A program made the translations under genes and the position numbers. Shown here piece by piece: positions 37,001-45,262 of a stretch of 64,000 nucleotides of DNA; the stretch's first letter is position 1; each line of letters opens with the position of its first letter. Where the stretch lies: positions 16,427,888-16,491,887 of the forward strand of contig NC_064041.1 in assembly GCF_932526225.1 (NCBI RefSeq), in the 5' to 3' direction. The notes beneath the pieces were generated by a model. That model made no database searches, was not told the DNA's origin, and saw only the letters and a program-made list of their open reading frames with translations. The DNA is from Nematostella vectensis. Lineage: Eukaryota > Cnidaria > Anthozoa > Actiniaria > Edwardsiidae.

Positions 37001-40000
37001 GAGAGGCGTGAGCTGCTCGCTGGGGAGTGGCGAACAAGGGGTGCTGCCCAATGCCCCTAGTCCCCAACTCGGTAGGTTTCGGCCTTAGCAGGGGCAGCAT
37101 CCGCATGAGGTGTTCTTCAAAATTATTTATACACTAGTTATGTACCTAAATCTTGACCATGTGGGAGGCAGCAGATCACAAGGTGTAGTAGATTTCACCC
37201 CATCTTTGGATGTTATAACTAGACCTTGATTTGGGAGTGTCAATGCTTATAAACAAGTACATTCATACAAACATAACTACAGATATACTAATAAACATGC
37301 ACAAAATATAATTTAAACGGTCATAACAAATCTAGGTTAAGCTATGTTTAAGGATATAATTTCGGCGATATTTTTGCCTGAACTAATAGGAAATGTTTAT
37401 CTGGAGAAGGAAATTTGCTCGTTACCTTTTATTCTCAACTATTTCAGAAAATATCATTTTTCCTTCTTATCTGTGACGAGTGACCTGCGCTCTTTAGGCC
37501 AGGAATTCACGAGGTTTGCGCAGACATTATGTGACTGTCTCGTCCCAGTCTTTCCCGACCTCTGTGATATAAAGATTTCAAATAGAAACGATCGTCGAGT
37601 GAAAACGCTATGGAGAATGTTTAGACAGCGAGAATTAATGCTAAACTTTATGATACCTGGCTACTGGCTAGTTCTAAAGGAGTCGAGGTGAAAGTTTAGA
37701 CAGCGAGAATTAATGCTAAACTTTAGGATACCTGGCTACTGGCTAGTTCTAAAGGAGTCGAGGTGAATGTTTAGACAGCGAGAATTAATGCTAAACTTTA
37801 GGATACCTGGCTACTGGCTAGTTCTAAAGGAGTCGAGGTGTGAAGTCCCATTGTGATTTCCTTTTGGAATGGTATTCTGGAGATGCTCCTACCCTGGGTG
37901 TTCATAATGTTCATAGTTAGTAGTACTATGTGTTGATGTGGTTTGTGACTTGTTTTACCGCCTCGGCAATCAATCGTTTGAACAAAGCAAACTCAGACAT
38001 CCTGAGATCGTTTGAGTGATTATCGAAATGTTTAGGCCGTTCAAGGGCGAGGAAAACGTTTGTACGATAAACAGACGTGTCTATTATTTATGCTGATCAT
38101 TTGGTGAGACTATTTTAAAATTAAGATAAAAAATGTGATCAAATTTTTTCGGGGAAAAAAAAAAGGATTTTTATGCCTTTGCAGTATCTCCACGGGACGT
38201 TTATTGACGGATTTGGCTACATACCGGAGTGATCTAGCTTATGCTTTATAGTTTTGTCTCCAAATAGCACCTCTATTGAGAACCGAAAAGGGGACCTTGT
38301 GATGTAGTGTTGGGGGGGTGTTCGCTCCCCTTGCACACCCCACCCCCCTGGGTACAAGCCTGCTAACGGGTTCGCCCGAATCTAGTTGAATACTTTTCCG
38401 TAACGCGGTCGAACATGAACTAGTGAAGGCACGCTCTATAACGGGTTGTCACGCTCCATATCGTGTTTGCACGCTCTATAACGTGTTGTCACGCTCTATA
38501 ACATGTCACTCTCCATAACGTGTTTTCACGCTCTATAACGTGTTGTCACCCTCTATAACATGTTGTCACGCTCCATATCGTGTTTTCACGCTCTATAACG
38601 TGTTGTCACGCTCCATAACGGGTTGTCACGCTCTATAACGTGTTGTCACGCTCTATAACGTGTTTCTCGCTCTATAACATGTTGTCACGCTTTTCTATTC
38701 ACGGTTCGTTTTTTTTTTTTGCCCCAGTTCCTAGCTTGCGTTACTAGGTATCTGTGAGGTTGTTCAACGTGTTGTCACGCTTTTCTATTCACGTTTCGTT
38801 TTTTTCGCCCCAGTTATTAGCTTGCGTTACTAGGTTTCTGTGAGGCTGTGTAACGTGTTGTCACGCTTTTCTATTAACGGTTTGTTATTTTTGCCCCAGT
38901 TACTAGCTTGCGTTACTAGGTATAACGTGAGCTTGTGTAAAGTGTTTCAGGGCCGTAGCAGGGGGCGCGTGCCCCCCCCCCCCCCCCCCCAATATATAAG
39001 GAAATGACCAGTGGTGGGGTGTGGCTGTACCACCCAATATTTTCTTAATGTTTCTTTTCTATTCACGGTTGTTTTGTGCTCTAGTTCCTAGCTTGAGCGA
39101 CTTATTGTTGCTACCTACTAAAGTGTTACAGCTGACCAACATGTTTGCGGATGCAAGTGAGCTCATTGACTCTGAAGAGGACTATGAAGGTCAGTGGACA
39201 GGGGAGGGGAGGGGAGGGGAGGGGAGGGGAGGGGGGGGGGAGGGGAGGGGAGAGGAAGGGGCTGGAATGAATGGGCAGGGGTGATATTGGAGGTGAGGGA
39301 ATGAGAGGGGGGTTAGAGGGGGGGGGGAATGTGAGGGGGGAAGGAGTGTGAGAGGGAGGGGTGAGAGGGAGGTGGTATGGGAGGGGGTGAGAAAAAGGGA
39401 AGGTAAGTGAGAGGGAGGGAAGGGGAGCGAGAGGGAGGGTATTGGAATGAGAGGGAGATAGTGAGAGGGAGGAAAGTGAGAGGTAGGGGAGTGAGGGGGA
39501 GGGGAGTGAGAGGGAGGGGAGTGAGAGGGAGGAAAGTGAGAGGGAGGGGAGTGAGAGGGAGGGGAGTGAGAGGGAGGGGAGTGAGAGGGAGGGGAGCGAG
39601 AGGGTGGGGAGTGAGAGGGAGGGGAGTGAGAGGGAGGAAAGTGAGAGGGAGGAAAGTGAGAGGGAGGGGAGTGAGAGGGAGGGGAGTGAGAGGGAGGGGA
39701 GCGAGAGGGTGGGGAGTGAGAGGGAGGGGAGTGAGAGGGAGGAAAGTGAGAGGGAGGAAAGTGAGAGGGAGGAAAGTGAGAGGGAGGGGAGTGAGAGGGA
39801 GGGGAGTGAGAGGGAGGGGAGTGAGAGGGAGGGGAGTGAGAGGGAGGGGAGTGAGAGGGAGGGGAGTGAGAGGGAGGAAAGTGAGAGGAAGGTAGTGAGA
39901 GGGAGGAAAGTGAGAGGGAGGGAGGGAGAGGAGGGGAGGTAAGTGAGAGGGAGGGAGTGAGGGAGGTAGAAAAGTGAGATGGAGGAGGGTGATGGGGGAA

Positions 40001-40980
40001 GATGGGAGGGAGGGAGTCAGAGGGAGGGGGAGAGAGGGGAGTGGGAGGGAGAGGAGTGAGAGGGAGGGATGTAGTGAGAGGGAGGGGGGAATGAGAGGAA
40101 AGGGAGTGAAAGGGGAATGTGTGACGGAGGGAGTGAGAAGGAGGGGAGATAAGTGAGAGGGAGGGGTGGGAGAGGGAGAGAGGGGAGTGAGAGGGAAGGG
40201 AATGAAAGGGGAATGTTTTTCGAAGTCCTTTAATAGATTTCTCTTAGAAATAGGTATGGGGTAGTACATAAGTGTTTTTTTACATGTAATAATGCCAGGA
40301 TGTCTATGGCAGATTTTGTAAAAGATATTCGAGAGAAGTGTTCAACTTTTGGTGATGTCACTTCACTGCGCATACCATATATGGAGAGCAAGCAATGGGT
40401 GTCGTGTATGGGAAAGGTGAGGCCTGTCATTGCTCTCTTTCAGTATAAATTGATTATGAAGGAAATGGTGAGGATGTGGGTTATGATGATGATGATAATG
40501 ATTACATCAGACCACCTAAGCACCTCCCCCTGGCTAAAAGCAATGATGGTGGTGGTGATGGTGATGATGATGGTGATGATGATGGTGATGATGGTGGTGG
40601 TGGTGGTGTTGTTGGCGGCGGCGGCTGCGATGGCGGTGGTGATGGTGGTGGGTGGTGGGTGGTGGTGGTGGTGATGATGGTGATGATGGTGATGATGGTG
40701 GTGGTGATGGTGATGGTGATGGTGATGGTGATGGTGATGGTGATGGTGATGGTGATGGTGATGGTGATGGTGATGGTGATGGTGATGGTGATGACTAGTA
40801 AGCTCGCGATCTAATCACATACATCCAACGTTCTATTGCTTCCAGGTGTTCGTTGTATTTGAAGATGCGTCAGCCTGCGAGCTAGCCGCACAAAGCCTGA
40901 CGGGTATTACCTTCAATTGTAGGACAGTTATCTCAAGTTATTTCCCTTTGCGGGAGTTCTGTCAAAACCGGTTTTATTGA
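25069..40980 (+). CDS. UHMK1: UHMK1 (KIS) orthologue, kinase with C-terminal UHM domain (10 exons)
   Basis: Exons: 25069-25084, 26477-26695, 28208-28488, 29985-30077, 30568-30690, 31209-31300, 36426-36505, 39085-39189, 40313-40416, 40846-40980 (1248 nt, 415 residues; human 419). The frame is continuous through all ten. Kinase: glycine loop G20-H-G22, lysine K45 (AVAVKVF), helix-C glutamate E60, catalytic HGDIKPTN (D143), DFG 162-164, APE 184-186, DMWSLG at 213-218. UHM/RRM-like domain about 317-415: LPTKVLQL, SEEDYEDFVKDIREKC, VFVVFEDASACELAAQSLTG, ending YFPLREFCQNRFY. Only UHMK1 joins these two domains. In mammals it is a nuclear kinase that phosphorylates splicing factor SF1 and CDKN1B. 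The UHM R-x-F arginine is replaced by Ile (GITF). Exon 1 carries only MELGL plus one base; its ATG was chosen because it alone fits the exon 2 phase, and it is the least certain exon. Confidence 0.92.
25952..26350. repeat. 27-bp minisatellite in UHMK1 intron 1
   Basis: About 15 units of core CCAACCTCCACCTCCGTACC followed by CCTTCCC. Because 27 is a multiple of three, both strands stay open for over 130 codons; these frames are artefacts. The array is pyrimidine-rich on the transcribed sense and ends about 125 bp before the exon 2 acceptor. Confidence 0.9.
26985..27810. repeat. 34-bp minisatellite in UHMK1 intron 2
   Basis: About 24 copies of GCAGTCCATAGTAATGGTGT followed by GACACTCATCACAG. 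Copies vary at one position (AATGG or AATTG). The unit resembles the last bases of exon 2 and its donor (CAGTCCAGCAGTACTTTGGT), though with gaps. There are no distinct spacers, so it is not a CRISPR-like array. Confidence 0.9.
28503..29885. repeat. 20-bp purine-rich minisatellite in UHMK1 intron 3
   Basis: About 65 copies of GGTGGAGAGGGAAGGTTATG and variants, starting about 15 bp after the exon 3 donor. The plus strand is mostly purine for about 1.35 kb. Long open frames across it are products of the repeat. Confidence 0.92.
30125..30300 (-). mobile_element. tRNA-derived SINE copy 1
   Basis: On the minus strand there is a pol III A-box-like TAGCTCAGTGG (30276-30286) and a B-box-like CCAGGATTTAACCTCT (30232-30247) about 30 bp apart, then a non-tRNA tail. 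It shares AGTGGACCAGG before the B box with the copy at 32.65 kb. A (TA)n run flanks it at 30297-30312. It lies in UHMK1 intron 4. Confidence 0.55.
30776..30910. repeat. CAT/CATCAC microsatellite in UHMK1 intron 5
   Basis: Long run of ATC-type triplets with interruptions. The isoleucine-rich open frame over it is meaningless. Confidence 0.9.
31436..32065. repeat. 17-bp minisatellite in UHMK1 intron 6
   Basis: About 37 copies of CTGAATAAGCACCTCSC with variants (GAATGAGC, GAATATGC). Open frames on the minus strand arise from the array. Confidence 0.92.
32200..32575. repeat. 23-24-bp minisatellite in UHMK1 intron 6
   Basis: About 15 copies of GGGTAGGGTGTGGTCACACA followed by TTGG. Confidence 0.9.
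32640..32900 (+). mobile_element. tRNA-derived SINE copy 2
   Basis: A-box-like TAGCTAAGTGA (32655-32665) and B-box-like GGCTCAATCCC (32698-32708), spaced as in tRNA promoters, followed by a tail with AGATAAGGACGTTAAGCTGG. No intact tRNA cloverleaf is apparent. Probably the same family as the copy at 30.1-30.3 kb. Confidence 0.55.
33030..36118 (+). mobile_element. Decayed DDE DNA transposon (PF20700-type, TTAA-associated)
   Basis: About 3.1 kb inside the 40-bp minisatellite of UHMK1 intron 6; array units occur on both sides (about 32.94-33.03 and 36.12-36.42 kb). The right edge abuts TTAA (36119-36122) and the left GTAA (33026-33029), where an intact unit would have TTAA. Short inverted ends are visible (CCTCTAATTTT on the left, CCCTTAATTTG on the right, reverse complement). 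The TTAA target points to a Kolobok-like element, although the transposase domain is usually labelled Mutator-like. The exact right border could be about 12 bp further out. Confidence 0.65.
33359..35437 (+). pseudogene. Broken transposase of the Mutator-like/Kolobok-like family
   Basis: The coding line is split over two frames by several shifts and an in-frame stop at about 34747. The N-terminal part (33359-33783) is lysine/arginine-rich. The catalytic region begins near 34121: VSVEGTWQKRGHSS, VCQGCKSHERFD, HICGINHDGSSEAMDAGA, FVGDGDSSCYGSV, CVGHVQKRMGSALR, KIQNYYGDAIRNN, and near 34980 LTQNQNEAVNGQLW. These are the ordered motifs of the cnidarian-rich 'Mutator-like transposase domain' family. 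The family normally has Asp in SVDGTW; here it is Glu. With the frameshifts, the copy is clearly inactive. The C-terminal tail is very basic. Confidence 0.8.
36123..36425. repeat. 40-bp minisatellite carrying the UHMK1 exon 7 acceptor
   Basis: About seven units ending TTCTGTTACCAGGGCGCTCT and then TAAGTGTTAACCTTGGTG. The real exon 7 junction is TTTCCAG|GGCGCTCAAGTGTT at 36426, so each unit repeats the 3' splice site and the first exon bases. Two to three more units lie at about 32940-33030, beyond the inserted transposon. Confidence 0.88.
36525..36955. repeat. 42-bp minisatellite in UHMK1 intron 7
   Basis: About ten copies of GCTAAAAGAGCATCGAAGTT followed by AACGACACCCGTTGATCCGAAC. It begins about 20 bp after the exon 7 donor. 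Confidence 0.9.
36965..37102 (+). other. GC-rich double hairpin in UHMK1 intron 7
   Basis: GTTCGCC at 36965 pairs with GGCGAAC at 37029-37035. Between them TCCCC pairs with GGGGA, and GGAGCG with CGCT-type partners around a TTTCGCGAGA loop, giving a stem of about 30 bp with small bulges. A second pairing joins GGGTGCTGCCC (37038-37049) with GGGGCAGCATCC (37091-37102). The block is much more GC-rich than its surroundings. No known RNA family was recognised. Confidence 0.5.
37615..37845. repeat. About 74-bp tandem triplication in UHMK1 intron 7
   Basis: Three near-identical copies starting GTTTAGACAGCGAGAATTAA and ending AAAGGAGTCGAGGTG. The 115-codon open frame that enters the first copy (37344-37691) has no recognisable domain. 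Confidence 0.9.
38415..38690. repeat. 20-bp minisatellite in UHMK1 intron 7
   Basis: About 13 copies of CACGCTCTATAACGTGTTGT and variants. Confidence 0.88.
38690..38945. repeat. About 85-bp tandem repeat carrying the UHMK1 exon 8 acceptor
   Basis: Three copies, each with CACGCTTTTCTATTCACGGT, a T-run, GCCCCAGTTCCTAGCTTGCG and TTACTAGGT. The authentic exon 8 junction at 39085 reads TTTTCTATTCACGGT, then CTCTAG|TTCCTAGCTTGAGC. The array therefore repeats the branch/pyrimidine tract, the 3' splice site and the exon start. Confidence 0.85.
38948..39000. repeat. Fragment of a CAGGGGCGTAGC-type element
   Basis: CAGGGCCGTAGCAGGGGGCG followed by a C-run. It resembles the left end of the small element at 51.61-51.78 kb. 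hAT-like MITEs of many invertebrates have such ends; the assignment is tentative. Confidence 0.35.
39199..40215. repeat. Purine-rich minisatellite in UHMK1 intron 8
   Basis: A short AGGGG run (39199-39260) and then about 60 copies of 15-bp units of the type GAGAGGGAGGGGAGT, with GAGGAAAGT variants. The plus strand is almost all purine for about 1 kb. Open frames of up to 318 codons on both strands are repeat artefacts. Confidence 0.92.
40478..40795. repeat. GAT/GGT and GGTGAT microsatellite in UHMK1 intron 9
   Basis: Triplet repeats that resolve into about 16 perfect GGTGAT hexamers near 40700-40793, ending about 50 bp before the last exon. Confidence 0.93.
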
Positions 40981-41879
40981 CAAGTCCGGCCGGTTTGTAA
41001 TGGTATCACTAGCGTCCGCTCTTCCAACAATCAACGAGGACATTAAAAGCTATTTCAACAGTGGTTTTGTTCACTAAATATCCTATTCTATTGAATTCCA
41101 TTCAACAAATTGTTTCCCTTAATCTAATTGTCTGTTATTTTCGAACGGATTCATTCTTTGTTTCGATCGAGAATCGTAGGTCTCTTGTTGCCGCCATCTT
41201 TGATTTGTATCGAAGAGGATCATGGGTAACTTAAGCCTAAACTGTACAGAGATGTCTTCCTGATCAAAAATAGCGTCTTCAGCAAAGAAAATAGGTAAAG
41301 GAAACCTTGTTCAGTAGTGTTCTATCGTTTTTATTGTTTGTTTGTTTTTTTCATGAGGGGTGACAATTGTCGTTGTATTTTACTCTGTGCAAAGTAGCAG
41401 TAGCCATTATTAGCCATTAGTCTATGCATCGAAGCCCTAGCCGCCAAGCACAGCCTTCTACTTTAAAGTTATTGAAACCCCTGCATACAAATTTTAAAGT
41501 CTATTTCATTAATGTTTCTTTCTTGGCTATTTAACGGTGTCCTGATTGAGAGATTGATTTCCTTGGTCTTTTGTGGCGGCCTACCTACCTACCTACCAAC
41601 CTACATACATACATATGGTTTATTTAGACACGGTTAAAATCATAAGTTAAAAATATATATCTAAAACATGCATGAATTAACCTATACCGGTTTACATAAT
41701 TGCGTGTGATTGCCCTTAAAATAAGGCCCCAGGAAACCTCTTATTTCACTGCCGCAGACATTTATGCATGCTCGCCCACGTCTCCCATTGACCGTATTTA
41801 AAAAGCCCCCCCCCCCCCCCCCAAAAAAAAAAAAAAAAAAAAAAAATATGTGATGAAATTTTAAACAATTTTTTTTTTG

Positions 41880-42075
41880 GCCGTCACGCCAGAGAGCGAC
41901 GAAAAATGAAATCTTTCAACCTGACATAGAAACTTTCGAGATGATTCGTAACAGCTGAATAACTTGTTTGTTGTTGTTATTTTGCCACCAAAAGCCGGAG
42001 CGCGCGTGGGTTTATTAACTCAAAAGTGCCTCACGTGATTTCAAAGTGCAAGTGGCATATTTTGATGGGAAAGCA
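41880..42075. repeat. Dispersed repeat copy B
   Basis: Same family as 19.63-19.86 kb: CAGAGAGCGACGAAAAATG, GCTGAATAACTTGTT and AAAAGCCGGAGCGCGCG occur in the same order and orientation. Confidence 0.45.
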
Positions 42076-43102
42076 AAAAAAGTAACTTCTCGTTAAATAT
42101 TTGCGTTATCTCATTTCCATGCACTTTTTTCCGTCATGTCACTTTGTCATTCCTAATAGTAAGCAAATAAAGAAACATCATAAAGCAGACTTTCACTTCC
42201 ACATTGTAAACATTGCATATTACTCTAGTTGTCAATATTCTGAGAACTCTCGTCCGCTTCCTTCCGTCATTCAAACTATCAGAATAAAATTGGGTCTTTT
42301 TTGATTGGCCAGCGCTATGCGAAGAGGTGGCGAAAACAATCCCAGTACTGGCCAATAAAACGCGGCGTTTTATCTTCGGCGAATGTTCGCTGAATATTGA
42401 TATCTTCGGCGAGAGTTCGCTGAACCCTGCACGTTATTCAAAGCAAGTTGTCACTTTCATAGACATAAAATTGTAGCATTTTATATGTGAAAAGCCAAGC
42501 TGTGTCAACCTTTGGTGATTATATTGTCATCTTGTTCGCTCTCTCATCCGTTCTTGAGTAAGATTATCTGCTGTGTGCCGTGTTTTGTTGACTGTGTACT
42601 AATATTTCAGTATGATGTTTCATATCTAATGGGAGTACTGTATAAGATCTGAAATAGACCTCTGTTTCTCGTTTTTTTTACCGGACTACGTTTTTTTTTT
42701 ACCATCTTTACTCTAAAAGTCAGCATATCTCATAAGGGTTTCCCCTATGGTCCAATACCTATTGCCTTTCCCACGAAGTGTTGTTTTTTTTTCACTCCTT
42801 AGAATTTTTTTTCGAGAAGACAGAAGACGTTCCATGTTTTAATCTGATTTTTTTGGGTCTTATAAAAGCAGATTTATGTCGGCTATCAATCAAAGGGGAG
42901 ATTAAACCTGTAGATGTTTTATGATGTGCATGATAAGCCGATCCAAGGTTATAGACTCCAAAAGATGTGATAAAAATAAATGAAATTCAACAATGCCACA
43001 GCTTTTTCTTAGAGAATGAACGTTTCTAACTGTGACGAACAATAGACCTGAATATTTGTAATAGTGTACCAATACAAACAAACGAAAAACTGCATCCATG
43101 AA

Positions 43103-43108
43103 TTTATT
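43103..43108 (-). other. Candidate polyadenylation signal of the orphan gene
   Basis: AATAAA on the minus strand, 109 nt below the stop codon of the 307-residue gene. Confidence 0.45.
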
Positions 43109-43216
43109 ATTTTCGTTTTGTAAAACCGATAAACTAATTAACTTAAAGCTGAAATTTACTCCTGATAGTAAAAAAAATATCAATTGTGCTTTTCCAGAAA
43201 GACCGTTTTAACAAAC

Positions 43217-44140
43217 TCAACTCTTATCTTTGCTAAAAATTTCATGAATATCGAGTTCGCGCTCCGGGTCATCCTCTCCCAACTCCTTGCACCGTCTCCT
43301 AAGTTTCCTGACGTACCGCGCTTTCTTCGCCTCTTCTAACAAGTCTTCCATAGGCGGTAGTAAATACACAGTCCTCGGTAGGCCATCAGGCGGGACATGC
43401 ATGTATGGGGTTATATCACCATCATCTTTAGACATGTGTTTTCCCGCCAGGCGATTCTGTATACGATCCCTCGCAGCCTCTAAATCCGTAACTAAACAGG
43501 ACTCCGATTTAGAGATTTCCCTAGACTCTGGTCTTAGTGAACTTTCCTCGAAAATATTCTCTCGGTCAAGGCTTTGAGCAGGAGATATGGAGATACCTAC
43601 GGGAGACGCCGCGCGCTGCTTACTTTCCGCTGTCTTCACAATGCTCGCATTATTTTGAATAAGACATTTGTTTTTTAATTCCTTGGCATCTTTAGTCTGT
43701 TTGTCGTCAGGTACCACAGAGAGTGGCTCAGTATTGTTAATGACTGCCAGGTTTGTATTTCTGAGTGTTATATCGGGTAGGTTCAGTAACCCATTTTCCT
43801 GGGCCGTGTGTTTACTATTGCCCTCTTGACTCCGTGATTTTGCGACTACATGTCGTTTCCTTGTTTCCCTCCTCTCACTTCGCCTTGCTCCTTTTCCGTC
43901 CCCGTCCACTACAAAATAACCCGAGTTCTGCTTGATGCCTCTTAACTCGTGCTTTAACATCCGCATCTCGTAATTCATTGAACTTAAATTCGTATTCTCT
44001 TGCCCTCGGATGTATCCCTTTCGCAACCTCAGTCTATTATTTGCTCGTTTGTTGTCCGTCCGCGCTAAGCTTTCTTTATAATCCAGTTTCTCTGCTGAAA
44101 AGTCCGGAATCGCCGGCCTTCGCGGACTTTTCTCGGCCAT
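43217..44140 (-). CDS. Intronless gene of unknown function, 307 residues
   Basis: I do not recognise this protein. It starts MAEKSPRRPAIPDF and is hydrophilic and basic, with a lysine/arginine-rich first third (RLRLRKGYIRG, ARRSERRETRKRH), a low-complexity middle and a more ordered C-terminus. That C-terminus has a proline motif DGLPRTVYLLPPMEDL, a charged helix EEAKKARYVRKLRRRCKE and an acidic end. There is no signal peptide, membrane segment or zinc site. It is likely real: it is one long frame on the minus strand with gene-like composition, lies between two gene ends, and has a nearby AATAAA. Start at 44140 is the first in-frame ATG. About 1.1 kb separates it from the divergent golgin gene. 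It could be a conserved but unnamed animal gene or a lineage-specific one. Confidence 0.7.
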   Translation of the reverse strand: MAEKSPRRPAIPDFSAEKLDYKESLARTDNKRANNRLRLRKGYIRGQENTNLSSMNYEMRMLKHELRGIKQNSGYFVVDGDGKGARRSERRETRKRHVVAKSRSQEGNSKHTAQENGLLNLPDITLRNTNLAVINNTEPLSVVPDDKQTKDAKELKNKCLIQNNASIVKTAESKQRAASPVGISISPAQSLDRENIFEESSLRPESREISKSESCLVTDLEAARDRIQNRLAGKHMSKDDGDITPYMHVPPDGLPRTVYLLPPMEDLLEEAKKARYVRKLRRRCKELGEDDPERELDIHEIFSKDKS

Positions 44141-45262
44141 TTGTTGTTTTTGAACGGCCTTCTTGTAGTTCGCAAAATATTATTTTTGCTGGGACCCCCA
44201 ACGTGTAGCTATCTTTGAGTGATGACCGATTGGTCTGGGTTACTTAGCATTACAATATCGAGGTGGAGTTTCTACTTAAACAATACGAACAACACCACAG
44301 TTGATCACAACAAACACCATACGATAAATTTGTTAAAAGAAAGGAGGGATTTGTGGGCGATTTAATTGCATTGAGTTTAAGGATTTAGACTAATTTAGAA
44401 ACGTCAAAATGGCCATATAATTCAGGCCAATTAAAACACCTTTACAAAACTCTAGCAGACGTTTAGACTTTGGATAAACAGAGACAGAACTTGTTTGCAT
44501 TATTCTGCTTTTTTTGTATGTTGTTAAAAAAACTTAAGTGAATCTGTCTGCTCTTCAGCATATTATTCGCTGATACATACAAAAATGATTAAAAAAATAA
44601 TTTGTTTTAAGTTCTTTTTCGGACCCGACAAAGATTGGAATGTTGATTATTTCAATTCCCCAGTTTTCATTAAACCTTTTTGATCAGCAGAAAACCGGGG
44701 GGAGGGGGGTGTAATTGTTCATAGTTATTGCCTCTTATTTCGTGGCTTACCAATGGTGCTACTTCACTCATCCGAGGTATAGCTAATCGTGTAAAATGTA
44801 TTTTACGCGTGGACGCAACACGGTCAGCTCGATGGGGTATGTACGTAGAAAGCGAATAATTTTTCTACTTAATATTCTGTGTTTTTGCTGCCAAAGTGCG
44901 AAGGTCGTGTGTCGAATATAAAACCTTTTTCTAGGTATCATTCGGATTTATGACTTCGATATCTTGCCTCGATCCAGGCGAATGTTCTCTATTCAGTTTA
45001 GTTTTTCTTCATCAGAATAAATATTTCTCCGCTCTTCAACTATCGTAGACAATTTTTTTCCGGTCATGGTCTACCTGTACCAAAGGATAATGAGCCCGCA
45101 AGCTAACAGTGGCAAATCACAAACCAAAGACAGCATGTCGTGAGGTCAGCGGAAGTGGTTTTAAGAGGAAGTGAACTAAAAATGAAGTCTCGAAAACAAC
45201 GAGTAAGACGAGTCGGGGAAAAGCCCTAAAAGTCCCACATCCGGCCGAAGAAAACCCCCAAA
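44141..45262. promoter_or_regulatory. Divergent intergenic region, orphan gene and golgin-97
   Basis: 1.12 kb between two outward-facing start codons. No TATA box is obvious and no repeat or coding sequence is seen. It presumably contains both promoters and 5' UTRs. Confidence 0.4.

Larger units (their letters stand above)
40981..43216. other. Intergenic region between UHMK1 and the orphan gene
   Basis: The first few hundred bases are presumed UHMK1 3' UTR (ATTAAA at 41042-41047 is a weak polyadenylation candidate). A C-run plus A-run lies at 41806-41846. A dispersed repeat copy related to 19.63-19.86 kb lies at about 41.88-42.07 kb. A duplicated CTTCGGCGA-GTTCGCTGAA motif lies at about 42370-42425. 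No gene is evident. Confidence 0.6.

Noticed and set aside
37344-37691. 115-codon open frame in UHMK1 intron 7
   Set aside because: No family features; it runs into a 74-bp tandem triplication and lies inside a spliced intron on the same strand.
39313-40269. 318-codon open frame on the minus strand, proline/leucine-rich
   Set aside because: It is the complement of the 15-bp purine minisatellite in UHMK1 intron 8; 15 is a multiple of three, so no stops arise.
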